Part shown: positions 1 through 7,916 of the stretch, in pieces | Numbering within the stretch: position 1 is the first letter of the stretch | How the letters are laid out: each line of letters opens with the position of its first letter | Assembly: GCF_000686805.1 (NCBI RefSeq) | Contig: NZ_JMLP01000019.1 | Span: forward strand, 40,024 to 104,023 | From: Bacillus sp. UNC41MFS5 | GTDB taxonomy: Bacteria > Bacillota > Bacilli > Bacillales_B > DSM-18226 | Direction of reading: 5' to 3' | DNA length: 64,000 nt | Translations under genes and position numbers: made by a program | The notes under the pieces: generated by a model | The model's database searches: none | Told to the model about the DNA's origin: nothing | Seen by the model: the letters and a program-made list of their open reading frames with translations, nothing else

Positions 1-958
1 GTTTTTCTACTATTTGTTCCATACTATTGTATTGAAGTTTCTTAATTTCCTCTATTTGCTTTCTTTCTGTGACATCCCGAATACTACATACAAAGAGGTT
101 TTGATTTTCAATGGTAGTTTCACCAATGAGAATATCAGAATGAAAGTGACTTTCATCTTTCCGAACAGCTACCGATTCTATCACTTTGCCAACGGATTCT
201 TTAATAGAGGAAAGAAAAGAAAACGAAGAATCTTGGACATGATCACCCATCCATGTTAGAAAAAGCCTCAAAACATGACCGCCGATTAATTCCTCAGCAC
301 TGTATCCAAACATGCTTTTTATCGCTGGATTCACAGACAATATAGCTCCTTGATCGTCAAACGTAAGAATCGTGTCAACGATGGTTTTACTAATAACTTT
401 AGATAATGCCTCTGTCCGACGTAAATTTAAGGTGGTTCTTTCTAACTTTTTATTCATCTCATTCAGTTCAACTTTACGTTCTCGATCGGTTTGAATGATA
501 TTTTCTTGATGATTTCGGTGAATTTTAACAAATTGTTCAATTTTATACTTCAATGTTTTTGGATTAAAGGGTTTCATAATATAATCAATGGCCCCAACTG
601 AATACCCTTCATACACATGTTCCATATCTAGATTAATCGCTGTTATAAAAATGATTGGAATATGTCTGGTTTTTTCTCTGGCCTTAATGAGCTTCGCTGT
701 TTCAAAACCATTTAGCCCAGGCATCTGTACGTCTAGTAAAATAACAGCAAAATCTTGTTTAAGCATACATTTTAATGCTTCTTTACCTGAATTTGCGCTA
801 ACCAAGTGATAATTGGGAGAGTTAAGTACAGCTTTCAATGCTAATAGATTTTCAGGATGATCATCCACCATTAATATATTTACCTTATCAGAATGGGGAC
901 TAGTTAACTTTTCGATAGAGTTTTTCTGATGCGTCAAATTCTCTGTAACAGTGTTCAT
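1..958 (-). CDS. Response regulator with PAS domain, C-terminus outside window
   Basis: I read this frame on the minus strand; it stays open to the left edge, so the protein is partial (319 residues visible). Residues about 26-145 form a receiver domain with the acidic pair D32/D33, phospho-acceptor D76 in LLDVQMPG and a conserved K129 in IMKPF. A polar helical linker follows (about 145-185), then a PAS domain (about 185-300, with NPAIKSMFGYS and ending CSIRDVTERK). A kinase or output domain probably lies beyond the edge. The ATG at 958 overlaps the end of cheR by 59 bp and has a GAGAGGGG about 16 bp upstream, so the start is uncertain; ATG at 871 is an alternative but would cut into the receiver fold. 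It is the third gene of a kinase, methyltransferase, regulator operon and probably receives phosphate from the hybrid kinase. The signal sensed is unknown. Confidence 0.85.
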   Translation of the reverse strand, partial: MNTVTENLTHQKNSIEKLTSPHSDKVNILMVDDHPENLLALKAVLNSPNYHLVSANSGKEALKCMLKQDFAVILLDVQMPGLNGFETAKLIKAREKTRHIPIIFITAINLDMEHVYEGYSVGAIDYIMKPFNPKTLKYKIEQFVKIHRNHQENIIQTDRERKVELNEMNKKLERTTLNLRRTEALSKVISKTIVDTILTFDDQGAILSVNPAIKSMFGYSAEELIGGHVLRLFLTWMGDHVQDSSFSFLSSIKESVGKVIESVAVRKDESHFHSDILIGETTIENQNLFVCSIRDVTERKQIEEIKKLQYNSMEQIVEK

Positions 959-1745
959 AATTTGTAAATTTTATCCCCTCTCTATTACCCAACCCAAGAA
1001 ACCCTGTTCGGCTTAGGCTCTTATATAATAACGTGTGGACATGATTTTGAAGAAACTTATTAAAATAGATTAAAACATTTCGACATATAATTATATCAAA
1101 CTCGTTAAACGATTGGTCTGTTACTAAATTATGCTGGGCAAACACCACATTTTTTTGCAAAAAGGAATGGAAAAATACTTTATCATCCACTGCCTTATAA
1201 TATTCTGAAAAGGCCCTTTTCCCGTCTGCGTCGATATAGTTTTTAGTGTAAAGCTGCATCCTGTCCAATGGAAAGGTCCCTTGCTTTGCCTTTTCTAAAA
1301 CACTTTTGTTTATATCAGTAGCAAATATTCTCGTTTTTTCGTAAATCCCTTCTTCATGCAAGAGAATAGACATAGAATAGACCTCTTCTCCTGAAGAACA
1401 GCCAACATGCCAAATGCGAATTTCAGGATAATCTTTTACTAAAGGGATAATCTTTGTTCGGAATGTCTTAAAAAATGATGGATCCCGAAACATCTCAGTT
1501 ACATTAATCGAAAAATCAGAAAGCAATTCCCCCATGACAATTGGATCCCGAAGTACTTTTTCCTGGAGAGCAGATATACTAGGTAGATTTTCCTTACAAA
1601 CACGATGGTTAATTCTCCTTTGAATGAAAGGAAAGGCATAGTTTCGAAAATCATAACCATAAAATCGAAAAACGGCCTCAAGCAATAAATCGATTTCTAT
1701 TCTTTCTATCTCATCTGTCTGTAGAATATTAGGATTTTTTATCAA
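900..1745 (-). CDS. CheR-type protein-glutamate O-methyltransferase
   Basis: This 281-residue protein has the CheR layout: a small helical N-terminal domain (about 15-75) and a Rossmann-type methyltransferase domain. The SAM-binding loop is visible as IWHVGCSSGEE, followed by FATDINKSVLEKAKQG and the DIIICRNVLIYF motif typical of CheR. The family methylates glutamates in chemoreceptor-like coiled coils using S-adenosylmethionine. Start is TTG, chosen because AAGGAGGGG lies 8 bp upstream inside the end of the kinase gene. It sits between a hybrid kinase with a long coiled coil and a receiver-PAS protein, so it probably tunes this sensor system and not flagellar chemotaxis, since no receptor or cheB is visible. 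The target is inferred. Confidence 0.9.
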   Translation of the reverse strand: MIKNPNILQTDEIERIEIDLLLEAVFRFYGYDFRNYAFPFIQRRINHRVCKENLPSISALQEKVLRDPIVMGELLSDFSINVTEMFRDPSFFKTFRTKIIPLVKDYPEIRIWHVGCSSGEEVYSMSILLHEEGIYEKTRIFATDINKSVLEKAKQGTFPLDRMQLYTKNYIDADGKRAFSEYYKAVDDKVFFHSFLQKNVVFAQHNLVTDQSFNEFDIIICRNVLIYFNKFLQNHVHTLLYKSLSRTGFLGLGNREGIKFTNYEHCYREFDASEKLYRKVN

Positions 1746-1750
1746 ATTTT

Positions 1751-4489
1751 CTACCCCTCCTTACTATACAGCCATACTTGCATTAAGGAAAATAACTGGT
1801 CTAAGTTAATCGGCTTACTAATATAATCCGTTGCTCCCGCATCTAAACATTCTTCTCGGCTGCGTTTCATTGCCTTAGCTGTAAGAGCGATGATTGGTAT
1901 CGTTTGGAATTCAGTTATATGACGAATGCGCCTTATTGCTTCAAACCCATCCATCTCAGGCATCATAATGTCCATTAAAATGAGGTCTGTGTCTGGGTTT
2001 TCCTTTAATACCTCAATTCCTTCACGGCCATTTTCTGCTACAATGATATCCATTTCATACTTCTCAAGAGCGATGGTTAAGGCATACACATTTCGTATAT
2101 CATCATCTACAATGAGAATTTTCTTGTTTTTCAAAGAAGAAATGCCATCTTGTTTTATTGGACTTTCTAAATCTTTGAGTGAATCATCCTCATAAAGACT
2201 TATGGCTGCTTCTTCCAAAGCTGTATTTTCTACTATTTTGCTGTTTGTTTGAAAGTATGGCAAATATAAAGTGAAGGTGCTTCCATTTCCCTTCGTACTA
2301 GTTACCTCTATAAATCCACCTAATAACTGGGCCATTTCGCGACTAATGGAAAGTCCTAATCCAGTCCCGCCATATTGACGACTTGTCGTTCCATCTGCTT
2401 GTTTAAAGGCATCAAATATCGTTTCTTGTTTGTCCTTATCAATGCCTATTCCTGTATCGATAACGGAGAAAGCAAGCATCGATTGCTCTCGAGTACCTCC
2501 CTCAAAAAGCTGCCCACTTACGTCTTTTATTTCCTTCCGAATATCTAATGATACACTGCCACGTTCAGTAAACTTAAACGCATTAGAAAGGAGGTTTTTT
2601 AATATTTGCTGTAACCGTTGTTCATCTGTATAGACTGTCCCTGCTAAACTTGCTTCCATCTTAATTGAAAACAGTACATTTTTTTGAATCGCAAGAGGGG
2701 AAAATTGTCTTTCGATAAAATCTTGAACATCATGAAGATCTACCTCTTTTGGATTTACATCTAATTTTCCTGACTCCACTTTCGCCAAATCTAAAACATC
2801 ATTGATTAAATGAAGTAAATCATTACCAGATGAGTAAATCGTCCGAATATACTCCACCTGTTCAACGGTAAGATTTCCATCCCCGTTTTCAGCAAGTATT
2901 TGCGCTAAAATTAGTAAACTATTAAGTGGCGTTCTTAACTCGTGTGACATATTGGCTAGAAACTCGGATTTATATTGAGAGCTGAGCTCTAATTGTTGAG
3001 CTTTTTCTTCAAGGTCCTCTCTCACCTTTTCAATTTCCTTGTTCTTTTGTTCAGAGGCTATATACTGCTCCTCAAGTTTTTCATTTGTCGTCCTTAATTC
3101 CTCTTGTTGTAACTGCAGTTCTTCTGATTGAGCTTGGAGTTCTTCTGTTAATGCTTGTGATTCTTGCAATAATCTTTCTGCTTTCATATGACTAACAATA
3201 CTGTTTATCTTGATACCTATATTATTAATTACTGCTTCCAATAACTTTACCTGCAGGGGACTAAAGGACTCAAATGAAGCAATTTCCATGACAGCTAGTA
3301 CATCATTTTCAAATTGAATCGGTAAAATCATAATATTTTTGGGTGAACCTGCTCCTGTGCCTGATCCTACTTTTACGTAATGATCTGGAACATTGGTGAG
3401 CAAGATGGAATGTTTTTCAAGGGCACATTGTCCGATAAGGCCCTCTCCAAAACGAAACCGCATATAATCTTTATTATCATCTAGAGAAGCATAGGCAGAT
3501 ATCTTTTTTAAATACTGCTCTCTGTCTTCCACTTCCTTAACATAGAAAACTCCGCAACTTGCTCCCACCATTGGGACAAGCTTCGTAATTAATAATTCTG
3601 CTAACATAGAAACATTTTCAACTTCAGGATAGATCGTGGCTATTTCCGCAATTTTTGCATTAAGCCAACTTTGATCTTCTGCTTCTTCTTTTAATTGGAT
3701 CTCCAGCTTACTTTGCTCCTCTAGTGCATGTGCCATTTTATTAAATGTAACAGCAATTTCAGCCAATTCACCCTTAGAGGAAATCTTAATTCGGGGTAAT
3801 GAACTAAAATCACTTGTGGTCGCACTTTTCATAACTTCTGTTATTTTGTTAAGGTTATTTGTGATACCTCTAATAATCCAAATCGTGAACAAAATGCCAA
3901 TACATAAGGCAATGGCAAGATAAATGTATATGATGGTGACAGCCCAGTTGTATGTATCTTTAGACCTTAATAGTTCATCTTTCATCTTTTGTTCTTGCAA
4001 TCCATAGAGAAGATCGGCAATTTGAATCATTCTTTGACTAATCAGTTCAGAATCCGTCCAAAAATCAGCTGGAATTTCCATATCCCGATTTAGTTTTTTG
4101 GCTGTCAAAGCCTGTTGACCCATATTTAAATACTGTTCATGCAATGTTTTAAATTTTGCGATTAGTTCTTTAGATTTCTCCTGCTTGTCCATTTTTTCTA
4201 GTGATTCTATCGCAGATTGCAAATTGGTATGGGAATCTTCCCAAGAATTCGTTGCATTTAATTGGGTATCATTTCCATGCACGGTTAACATCGAAGTTAG
4301 CTCTAAACCTATTCTAGAAGTCTCATATTTAATCTCATTAGCCATTTCGATTCTTTCATTTAAATCATTTATTACAACGTTCATATTAACTGTCGTTTGT
4401 TTGAGCATGTTCATTAAAATGACGGCGATAATAAAAAATAGCAGTAGTAATGATCCGATGCTTGTATAGAGCTTTGTTTTAAATTTCAT
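1751..4489 (-). CDS. Membrane hybrid sensor histidine kinase with HAMP, GAF and receiver
   Basis: The 912-residue protein starts at an ATG with AAAGGAGG 5 bp upstream; an upstream in-frame start would add 16 residues and has no ribosome site. Order: transmembrane segment (about 8-28), an extracytoplasmic helical sensor region (about 35-170), a second transmembrane segment (about 178-202), HAMP, GAF (about 290-430), a long glutamine/glutamate-rich coiled coil (about 435-505), HisKA with phospho-acceptor H516 in MSHELRTP, an ATPase domain with NLLSNAFKF, DTGIGI and GGTGLGLS, and a C-terminal receiver with D840 in LMDIMMPEMDG. It autophosphorylates and passes phosphate to its own receiver and probably to the downstream response regulator. 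The stop is 5 bp from cheR, so the three genes form one operon. The ligand is unknown. Confidence 0.92.
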   Translation of the reverse strand: MKFKTKLYTSIGSLLLLFFIIAVILMNMLKQTTVNMNVVINDLNERIEMANEIKYETSRIGLELTSMLTVHGNDTQLNATNSWEDSHTNLQSAIESLEKMDKQEKSKELIAKFKTLHEQYLNMGQQALTAKKLNRDMEIPADFWTDSELISQRMIQIADLLYGLQEQKMKDELLRSKDTYNWAVTIIYIYLAIALCIGILFTIWIIRGITNNLNKITEVMKSATTSDFSSLPRIKISSKGELAEIAVTFNKMAHALEEQSKLEIQLKEEAEDQSWLNAKIAEIATIYPEVENVSMLAELLITKLVPMVGASCGVFYVKEVEDREQYLKKISAYASLDDNKDYMRFRFGEGLIGQCALEKHSILLTNVPDHYVKVGSGTGAGSPKNIMILPIQFENDVLAVMEIASFESFSPLQVKLLEAVINNIGIKINSIVSHMKAERLLQESQALTEELQAQSEELQLQQEELRTTNEKLEEQYIASEQKNKEIEKVREDLEEKAQQLELSSQYKSEFLANMSHELRTPLNSLLILAQILAENGDGNLTVEQVEYIRTIYSSGNDLLHLINDVLDLAKVESGKLDVNPKEVDLHDVQDFIERQFSPLAIQKNVLFSIKMEASLAGTVYTDEQRLQQILKNLLSNAFKFTERGSVSLDIRKEIKDVSGQLFEGGTREQSMLAFSVIDTGIGIDKDKQETIFDAFKQADGTTSRQYGGTGLGLSISREMAQLLGGFIEVTSTKGNGSTFTLYLPYFQTNSKIVENTALEEAAISLYEDDSLKDLESPIKQDGISSLKNKKILIVDDDIRNVYALTIALEKYEMDIIVAENGREGIEVLKENPDTDLILMDIMMPEMDGFEAIRRIRHITEFQTIPIIALTAKAMKRSREECLDAGATDYISKPINLDQLFSLMQVWLYSKEG

Positions 4490-4691
4490 AAGACCTCCTT
4501 TATAGTTATCAAAAAAAATAGAATATTCAAAACACAAATCTTCCCGTATACTTTACATATTTTTTAATTTTACTTTATGTCATTATTAACGTCTAGATAA
4601 TATTTTGTTAATTGGAAGCAAGGTGCCTGATTAAAATGATTCAGATACTTCGACCCAATATAAAACCATCAAACTATCCTCTCACGGAAGC

Positions 4692-4734
4692 AAAAACGCC
4701 AAACCATGGAAAAATTTAACGGTTTGGCGTTTTT
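4692..4734 (-). terminator. Rho-independent terminator after Rrf2 regulator gene
   Basis: A perfect 14-bp stem (AAAAACGCCAAACC and its complement) with a 15-nt loop lies 36 bp past the Rrf2 gene stop. A/T tracts flank both sides, so it could work in both directions, but only the minus-strand gene ends here. Confidence 0.85.
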
Positions 4735-4769
4735 AAGATTTAATAGCAAAGAATTGTACTTATAAAATT

Positions 4770-5216
4770 TTATTTTATACTATTTTGATTTTTCTCTTTT
4801 CCAACAATGTCCTTAACAATATCTTCAATCGTGACATTTCCAAGTACCTTTTCCATCGCTAATTGAGCTGCTGACAATATTGGAGTAATGGAATCTTGTA
4901 TGTTCCTGCCCACAGGGCAATCAGGGTGGGAATTTTCATGCACACTAAACAATTCTTTTTCCTGGACCACGTCTACCGCCTTATAAACGTCAAGTAATGT
5001 TATATATGATGGTTCCTTTGCTAGTTTTGCTCCTGCAATACCCGGTTGTACGACAATTAACCCAGCTTTTTTTAACATCCCCATAATTTTTCTTATCAAG
5101 GTTGGGTTCGTATTTACGCTGCCTGCTAAAAATTCCGATGAGCTGGTCCCCTCTTTATTTAATTCAATAAGAGTTAGGATATGAATTCCCACGGAAAATC
5201 GGCTGCTGATTGACAT
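4770..5216 (-). CDS. Rrf2 family transcriptional regulator (YwnA-like)
   Basis: This 148-residue protein has an N-terminal winged helix (SSRFSVGIHILTLIEL, LAGSVNTNPTLIRKIMGML) and the Rrf2 dimer helix. Only one cysteine (in HPDCPVGRN) is present, so it lacks the three-Cys iron-sulfur site of IscR and NsrR and resembles YwnA-type members that respond to thiol or redox stress. The ATG at 5216 is preferred because AGTAGGTG lies 6 bp upstream; a GTG three codons earlier would sit inside that site. It is divergent from the QorB-like quinone reductase gene, whose promoter carries inverted repeats. Repression of that gene is the likely role, by inference. Confidence 0.88.
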   Translation of the reverse strand: MSISSRFSVGIHILTLIELNKEGTSSSEFLAGSVNTNPTLIRKIMGMLKKAGLIVVQPGIAGAKLAKEPSYITLLDVYKAVDVVQEKELFSVHENSHPDCPVGRNIQDSITPILSAAQLAMEKVLGNVTIEDIVKDIVGKEKNQNSIK

Positions 5217-5329
5217 TTCATTCACCTACTTACTATTTGATCACAATTATTTCACAAAACATGTACTTAATTTGATTACAACTTATTATACCTTAAAATT
5301 CATTAGAAATAAAAAAGGTATTAAAATCA

Positions 5330-5383
5330 TTGACAAAAGTTCAAGATGTATCTATTATGAATACAGGTATTCAAATCAGATAC
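5330..5383 (+). promoter_or_regulatory. Sigma-A promoter with overlapping nested inverted repeats
   Basis: TTGACA at 5330-5335 and TATTAT at 5353-5358 are separated by exactly 17 bp. Directly downstream, GAATAC-AG-GTATTC (5359-5372) is a perfect 6+6 inverted repeat, and an outer pair GTATCT / AGATAC brackets it. The position over and after the -10 fits a repressor site, most simply for the divergent Rrf2 protein. The regulator assignment is inference. Confidence 0.75.
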
Positions 5384-5436
5384 AAGAAAAAGCTGATTTT
5401 ATGTAAGCTATTAAAAATAATTGGAGGTAATGAACA

Positions 5437-6300
5437 ATGAAAATATTAATTACTGGAGCAACAGGAAAATTGGGAACCAAAGTTGTTGAAACTTTATTGA
5501 AAACTGTACCAGCAAATCAACTAGCTGTTAGTGTTCGTAACCCAGAGAAAGCAGAAGGATTACAGGCTTGTGGAGTGGACGTTCGTCAGGGAGATTTTGA
5601 CCGTCCAGACACATTGGAAGCTGCTTTTTCAGGAATTGATCGGCTATTAATTATTTCTGCAGACGGGGACAATGAAACCAGAATTAGACAGCACACGAAT
5701 GCAGTAGAAGCAGCAGAACGGGCTGGAGTTAAATTTATTGCTTACACTAGCCTAGCCAATGCAAAGGAAAGTAAAAACTTCCTCGCTCCAACGCATCAGG
5801 CAACAGAAGAAGCTATTATAAAAACAGGCATTCCTTATTCTTTCTTACGCAACAATTGGTACTTGGAGAATGAAAGTTCAAGCATACAGGGTGTACTTGC
5901 CGGAGCCCCTTGGGTGACTTCAGCAGGAACAGGAAAAGTTGGCTGGGCATTGCAACAAGATTATGCGGAGGCTGCGGCAGTGGTCTTAACAGGTAATGGG
6001 CACGAAAACACTATTTACGAACTTTCTGGCAAGTTATTGACCCAAGAAGAAATGGCATCTGCAGTTGGAACTGTAGTGGGGAAAGAAGTCCCTGTACACC
6101 AAGTCGATGATTCCACTTACGCTGACATTATGAAAGGTGCTGGCGTTCCAGATTTCCTACTTCCTTTTCTCGTTGATATCCAAAAAGGTATTCGGGAAGG
6201 TACACTAGCAGTGGAGAGCAACGATTTGGAGAAACTTCTTGGACGTCCCGCTACACCAATTAGTGTGGGATTAACTCAGATTGTTAAAAGTATCTCTTAA
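5437..6300 (+). CDS. NmrA/QorB-like NAD(P)H:quinone oxidoreductase
   Basis: The 287-residue protein opens with ILITGATGKLG, the glycine-rich NAD(P) loop of atypical short-chain dehydrogenases. The segments VSVRNPEKAEGL, GDFDRPDTLEAAF, VKFIAYTSLANA and SFLRNNWYLEN follow the QorB (YtfG) pattern closely, and length matches that family. QorB-type enzymes reduce quinones with NADPH in the cytoplasm. The start ATG has TTGGAGG 8 bp upstream. The gene is monocistronic, with its own sigma-A promoter and terminator, opposite an Rrf2 regulator and close to an FMN reductase gene. This points to a quinone or electrophile detoxification unit. The exact substrate is not shown by the sequence. Confidence 0.88.
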   Translation: MKILITGATGKLGTKVVETLLKTVPANQLAVSVRNPEKAEGLQACGVDVRQGDFDRPDTLEAAFSGIDRLLIISADGDNETRIRQHTNAVEAAERAGVKFIAYTSLANAKESKNFLAPTHQATEEAIIKTGIPYSFLRNNWYLENESSSIQGVLAGAPWVTSAGTGKVGWALQQDYAEAAAVVLTGNGHENTIYELSGKLLTQEEMASAVGTVVGKEVPVHQVDDSTYADIMKGAGVPDFLLPFLVDIQKGIREGTLAVESNDLEKLLGRPATPISVGLTQIVKSIS

Positions 6301-6322
6301 ACAGTTTAATTGAACCTAATTA

Positions 6323-6360
6323 AAAAACCGACCTTCTTTACGATTGAGAGGTCGGTTTTT
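6323..6360 (+). terminator. Terminator after qorB-like gene, probably bidirectional
   Basis: A 12-bp perfect stem (AAAAACCGACCT and its complement) with a 14-nt loop ends in a T-run. It lies between converging genes and its A-rich left arm would also serve the minus-strand FMN reductase gene. Confidence 0.88.
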
Positions 6361-6383
6361 CCTTTATGTGATTTCCAGTCATC

Positions 6384-6932
6384 TCAGACCGATTTTACAA
6401 AATCAATAAACGTAGCTACTTTCCTATCTAAGAAACTAATTGTTCCTTCATCCACCAACTGACCTGTTTGATCATCAAACTTCTGACTCGCTAGGCCAAT
6501 CAATATTTCATTTCCTCCTGGCGGCAGAATTTTAGCCTGAATACCAGGTGCTGCTAGGATTTCACGCAAATGCATTTGAGCCCGTACGGTTCCAAGCTGG
6601 CCCAAGGTTACTCCTAAAGGCATCACAGGTTTACCAATGAAAACCTTGTCCACCCTAGAAGCCCAATCTAACGCGTTCTTTAACACACCAGGAATCGACC
6701 AGTTGTATTCTGGAGTAATGATGAGGACCCCATCCGCACTTGCGACTGCCTCTTTAAACTCTTTTACAGCTGGTGATGGTTTATTTTCCTCGTCTTGGTC
6801 AAAAAATGGGAGAGAACGGATATCAGCAATTTCAATATCCATTTTATCCTTATAACGGGCTTGGATGTTTTTTGCTAGATGCATGTTATACGATTCTTTT
6901 CTGAGACTACCTACGATTGCCACGATTTTCAT
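6384..6932 (-). CDS. NADPH-dependent FMN reductase, flavodoxin fold
   Basis: The 182-residue protein begins KIVAIVGSLRKESYN, the phosphate-binding loop of NADPH-dependent FMN reductases and azoreductases, and carries the flavin motif ITPEYNWSIPGVLKNALDW. The family reduces FMN, quinones, azo compounds or chromate. ATG at 6932 has TGGAGG 7 bp upstream; the longer reading frame upstream has no ribosome site. A close paralogue of the same length lies at 52578-53132 in a second redox module. It converges on the QorB-like gene and probably belongs to the same stress response. Substrate specificity cannot be read from the sequence. Confidence 0.92.
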   Translation of the reverse strand: MKIVAIVGSLRKESYNMHLAKNIQARYKDKMDIEIADIRSLPFFDQDEENKPSPAVKEFKEAVASADGVLIITPEYNWSIPGVLKNALDWASRVDKVFIGKPVMPLGVTLGQLGTVRAQMHLREILAAPGIQAKILPPGGNEILIGLASQKFDDQTGQLVDEGTISFLDRKVATFIDFVKSV

Positions 6933-6983
6933 GATGAACCTCCAAAATATTAATATGTAATCTTGTAAAAAGCTCTTCAATTC

Positions 6984-7172
6984 TTATAAGTATTGGTCTA
7001 ATTGTAATTGACTCATCCCACTCATTTCAAGAAATAGGTATTCTGTTTCTAATTCACTCAAAGTCCATTCATAGAGATGTTTATTATTTTTTTTATAGAT
7101 TCCGACTTTAATGAGTTCATTTATTAGAAATTGCCTTTTTTGCTGAACAGAATTTCGTTGGATTTTTTTCAT
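6984..7172 (-). CDS. Small FbpA-like (Fur-regulated basic protein) family protein
   Basis: A 62-residue basic protein. The core, KRQFLINELIKVGIYKK followed by LYEWTLSELETEY, matches what I know of the FbpA family of Bacillus, small proteins that help translational control under iron limitation. I chose ATG at 7172; AAAGGAG lies 15 bp upstream, which is long, and a TTG 15 bp upstream would abut the ribosome site directly. No convincing Fur box was found upstream. Function here is inferred by resemblance only. Confidence 0.65.
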   Translation of the reverse strand: MKKIQRNSVQQKRQFLINELIKVGIYKKNNKHLYEWTLSELETEYLFLEMSGMSQLQLDQYL

Positions 7173-7611
7173 AAAGAAGGCTAACAACTCCTTTCCACAA
7201 ATGCAATTATAAATGACATTTTTTAATAATTTGTCGATTGAGCGTGTATTTAATGACTTTTAAAGGAATTGTTAATCACCTTTAATAAAAGAAAAAAAGT
7301 TGCCTTTTTTGTTACGATTGAAAATAACTCTTAATCAAATGTAATGTGATCGCAAACCTAAAAAGTTTTATGTATAATACCCTAAATTTAATTTTTAACA
7401 CAAATATTTTTCTACAAACAGTAACGGTGCTATTTGATTTACCGTCTTAATTTGTCCTATAAAGAAGGAATTTTCCATTTCTTAATGAAATTTGAGGATT
7501 AATGTAGATAAGTTTTATAACGTAATAGCAGGAAAAATACCTCTCGTTACAAAAATAGTAAAGAAGACGAAACGGATGTCTAACGAATAAGTTGAAAGGT
7601 GGTCATTTTGC
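7173..7611. other. 439-bp intergenic region without recognised gene
   Basis: AT-rich gap between the FbpA-like gene and a small plus-strand reading frame. Both upstream regions must hold promoters, but I saw no clear -35/-10 pair, no Fur box and no stable hairpin. No coding frame with a ribosome site was seen. Confidence 0.5.
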
Positions 7612-7797
7612 TTGAATATGGAATTAACCCTACAACAAATCGTCGAAGGTCTGCCCAAGTCGTTATTAAATGCAACTGATCGGGATTTGGAAGGCTTCCA
7701 AAAAATTATTGAAGAAACAATAAAATTAAGAGAAGGCCATCGAAACTTACAAAAGATGGTCAAAAACTTCTCAACCTCTACGATACAGCGAAGCTAA
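7612..7797 (+). CDS. Small hypothetical protein, 61 residues
   Basis: A TTG start has AAAGGTGG 9 bp upstream (an ATG two codons later is 15 bp away). The product is a short amphipathic helical protein (LQQIVEGLPKSLLNATDRDL, then a charged helix KIIEETIKLREGHRNLQKM) with no membrane segment and no motif I recognise. It converges on the large subtilase gene. The good ribosome site supports translation; the function is unknown. Confidence 0.5.
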   Translation: MNMELTLQQIVEGLPKSLLNATDRDLEGFQKIIEETIKLREGHRNLQKMVKNFSTSTIQRS

Positions 7798-7879
7798 AAC
7801 TAAATATAGCAATGAATGAAGGAGGTGAAATTTACCTTCTTTTCTTTTCGCTCTTTTTTAAAAGATATTTTCAAACTTA

Positions 7880-7913
7880 AAACAATCCGGCCCATTTATG
7901 AGCCGGATTGTTT
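7880..7913 (-). terminator. Terminator of subtilase gene
   Basis: A 12-bp perfect stem (AAACAATCCGGC and complement) starts 4 bp after the subtilase stop. Its core resembles the terminator at 12036-12068 (shared ATCCGGC). Confidence 0.85.
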
Positions 7914-7916
7914 CAA

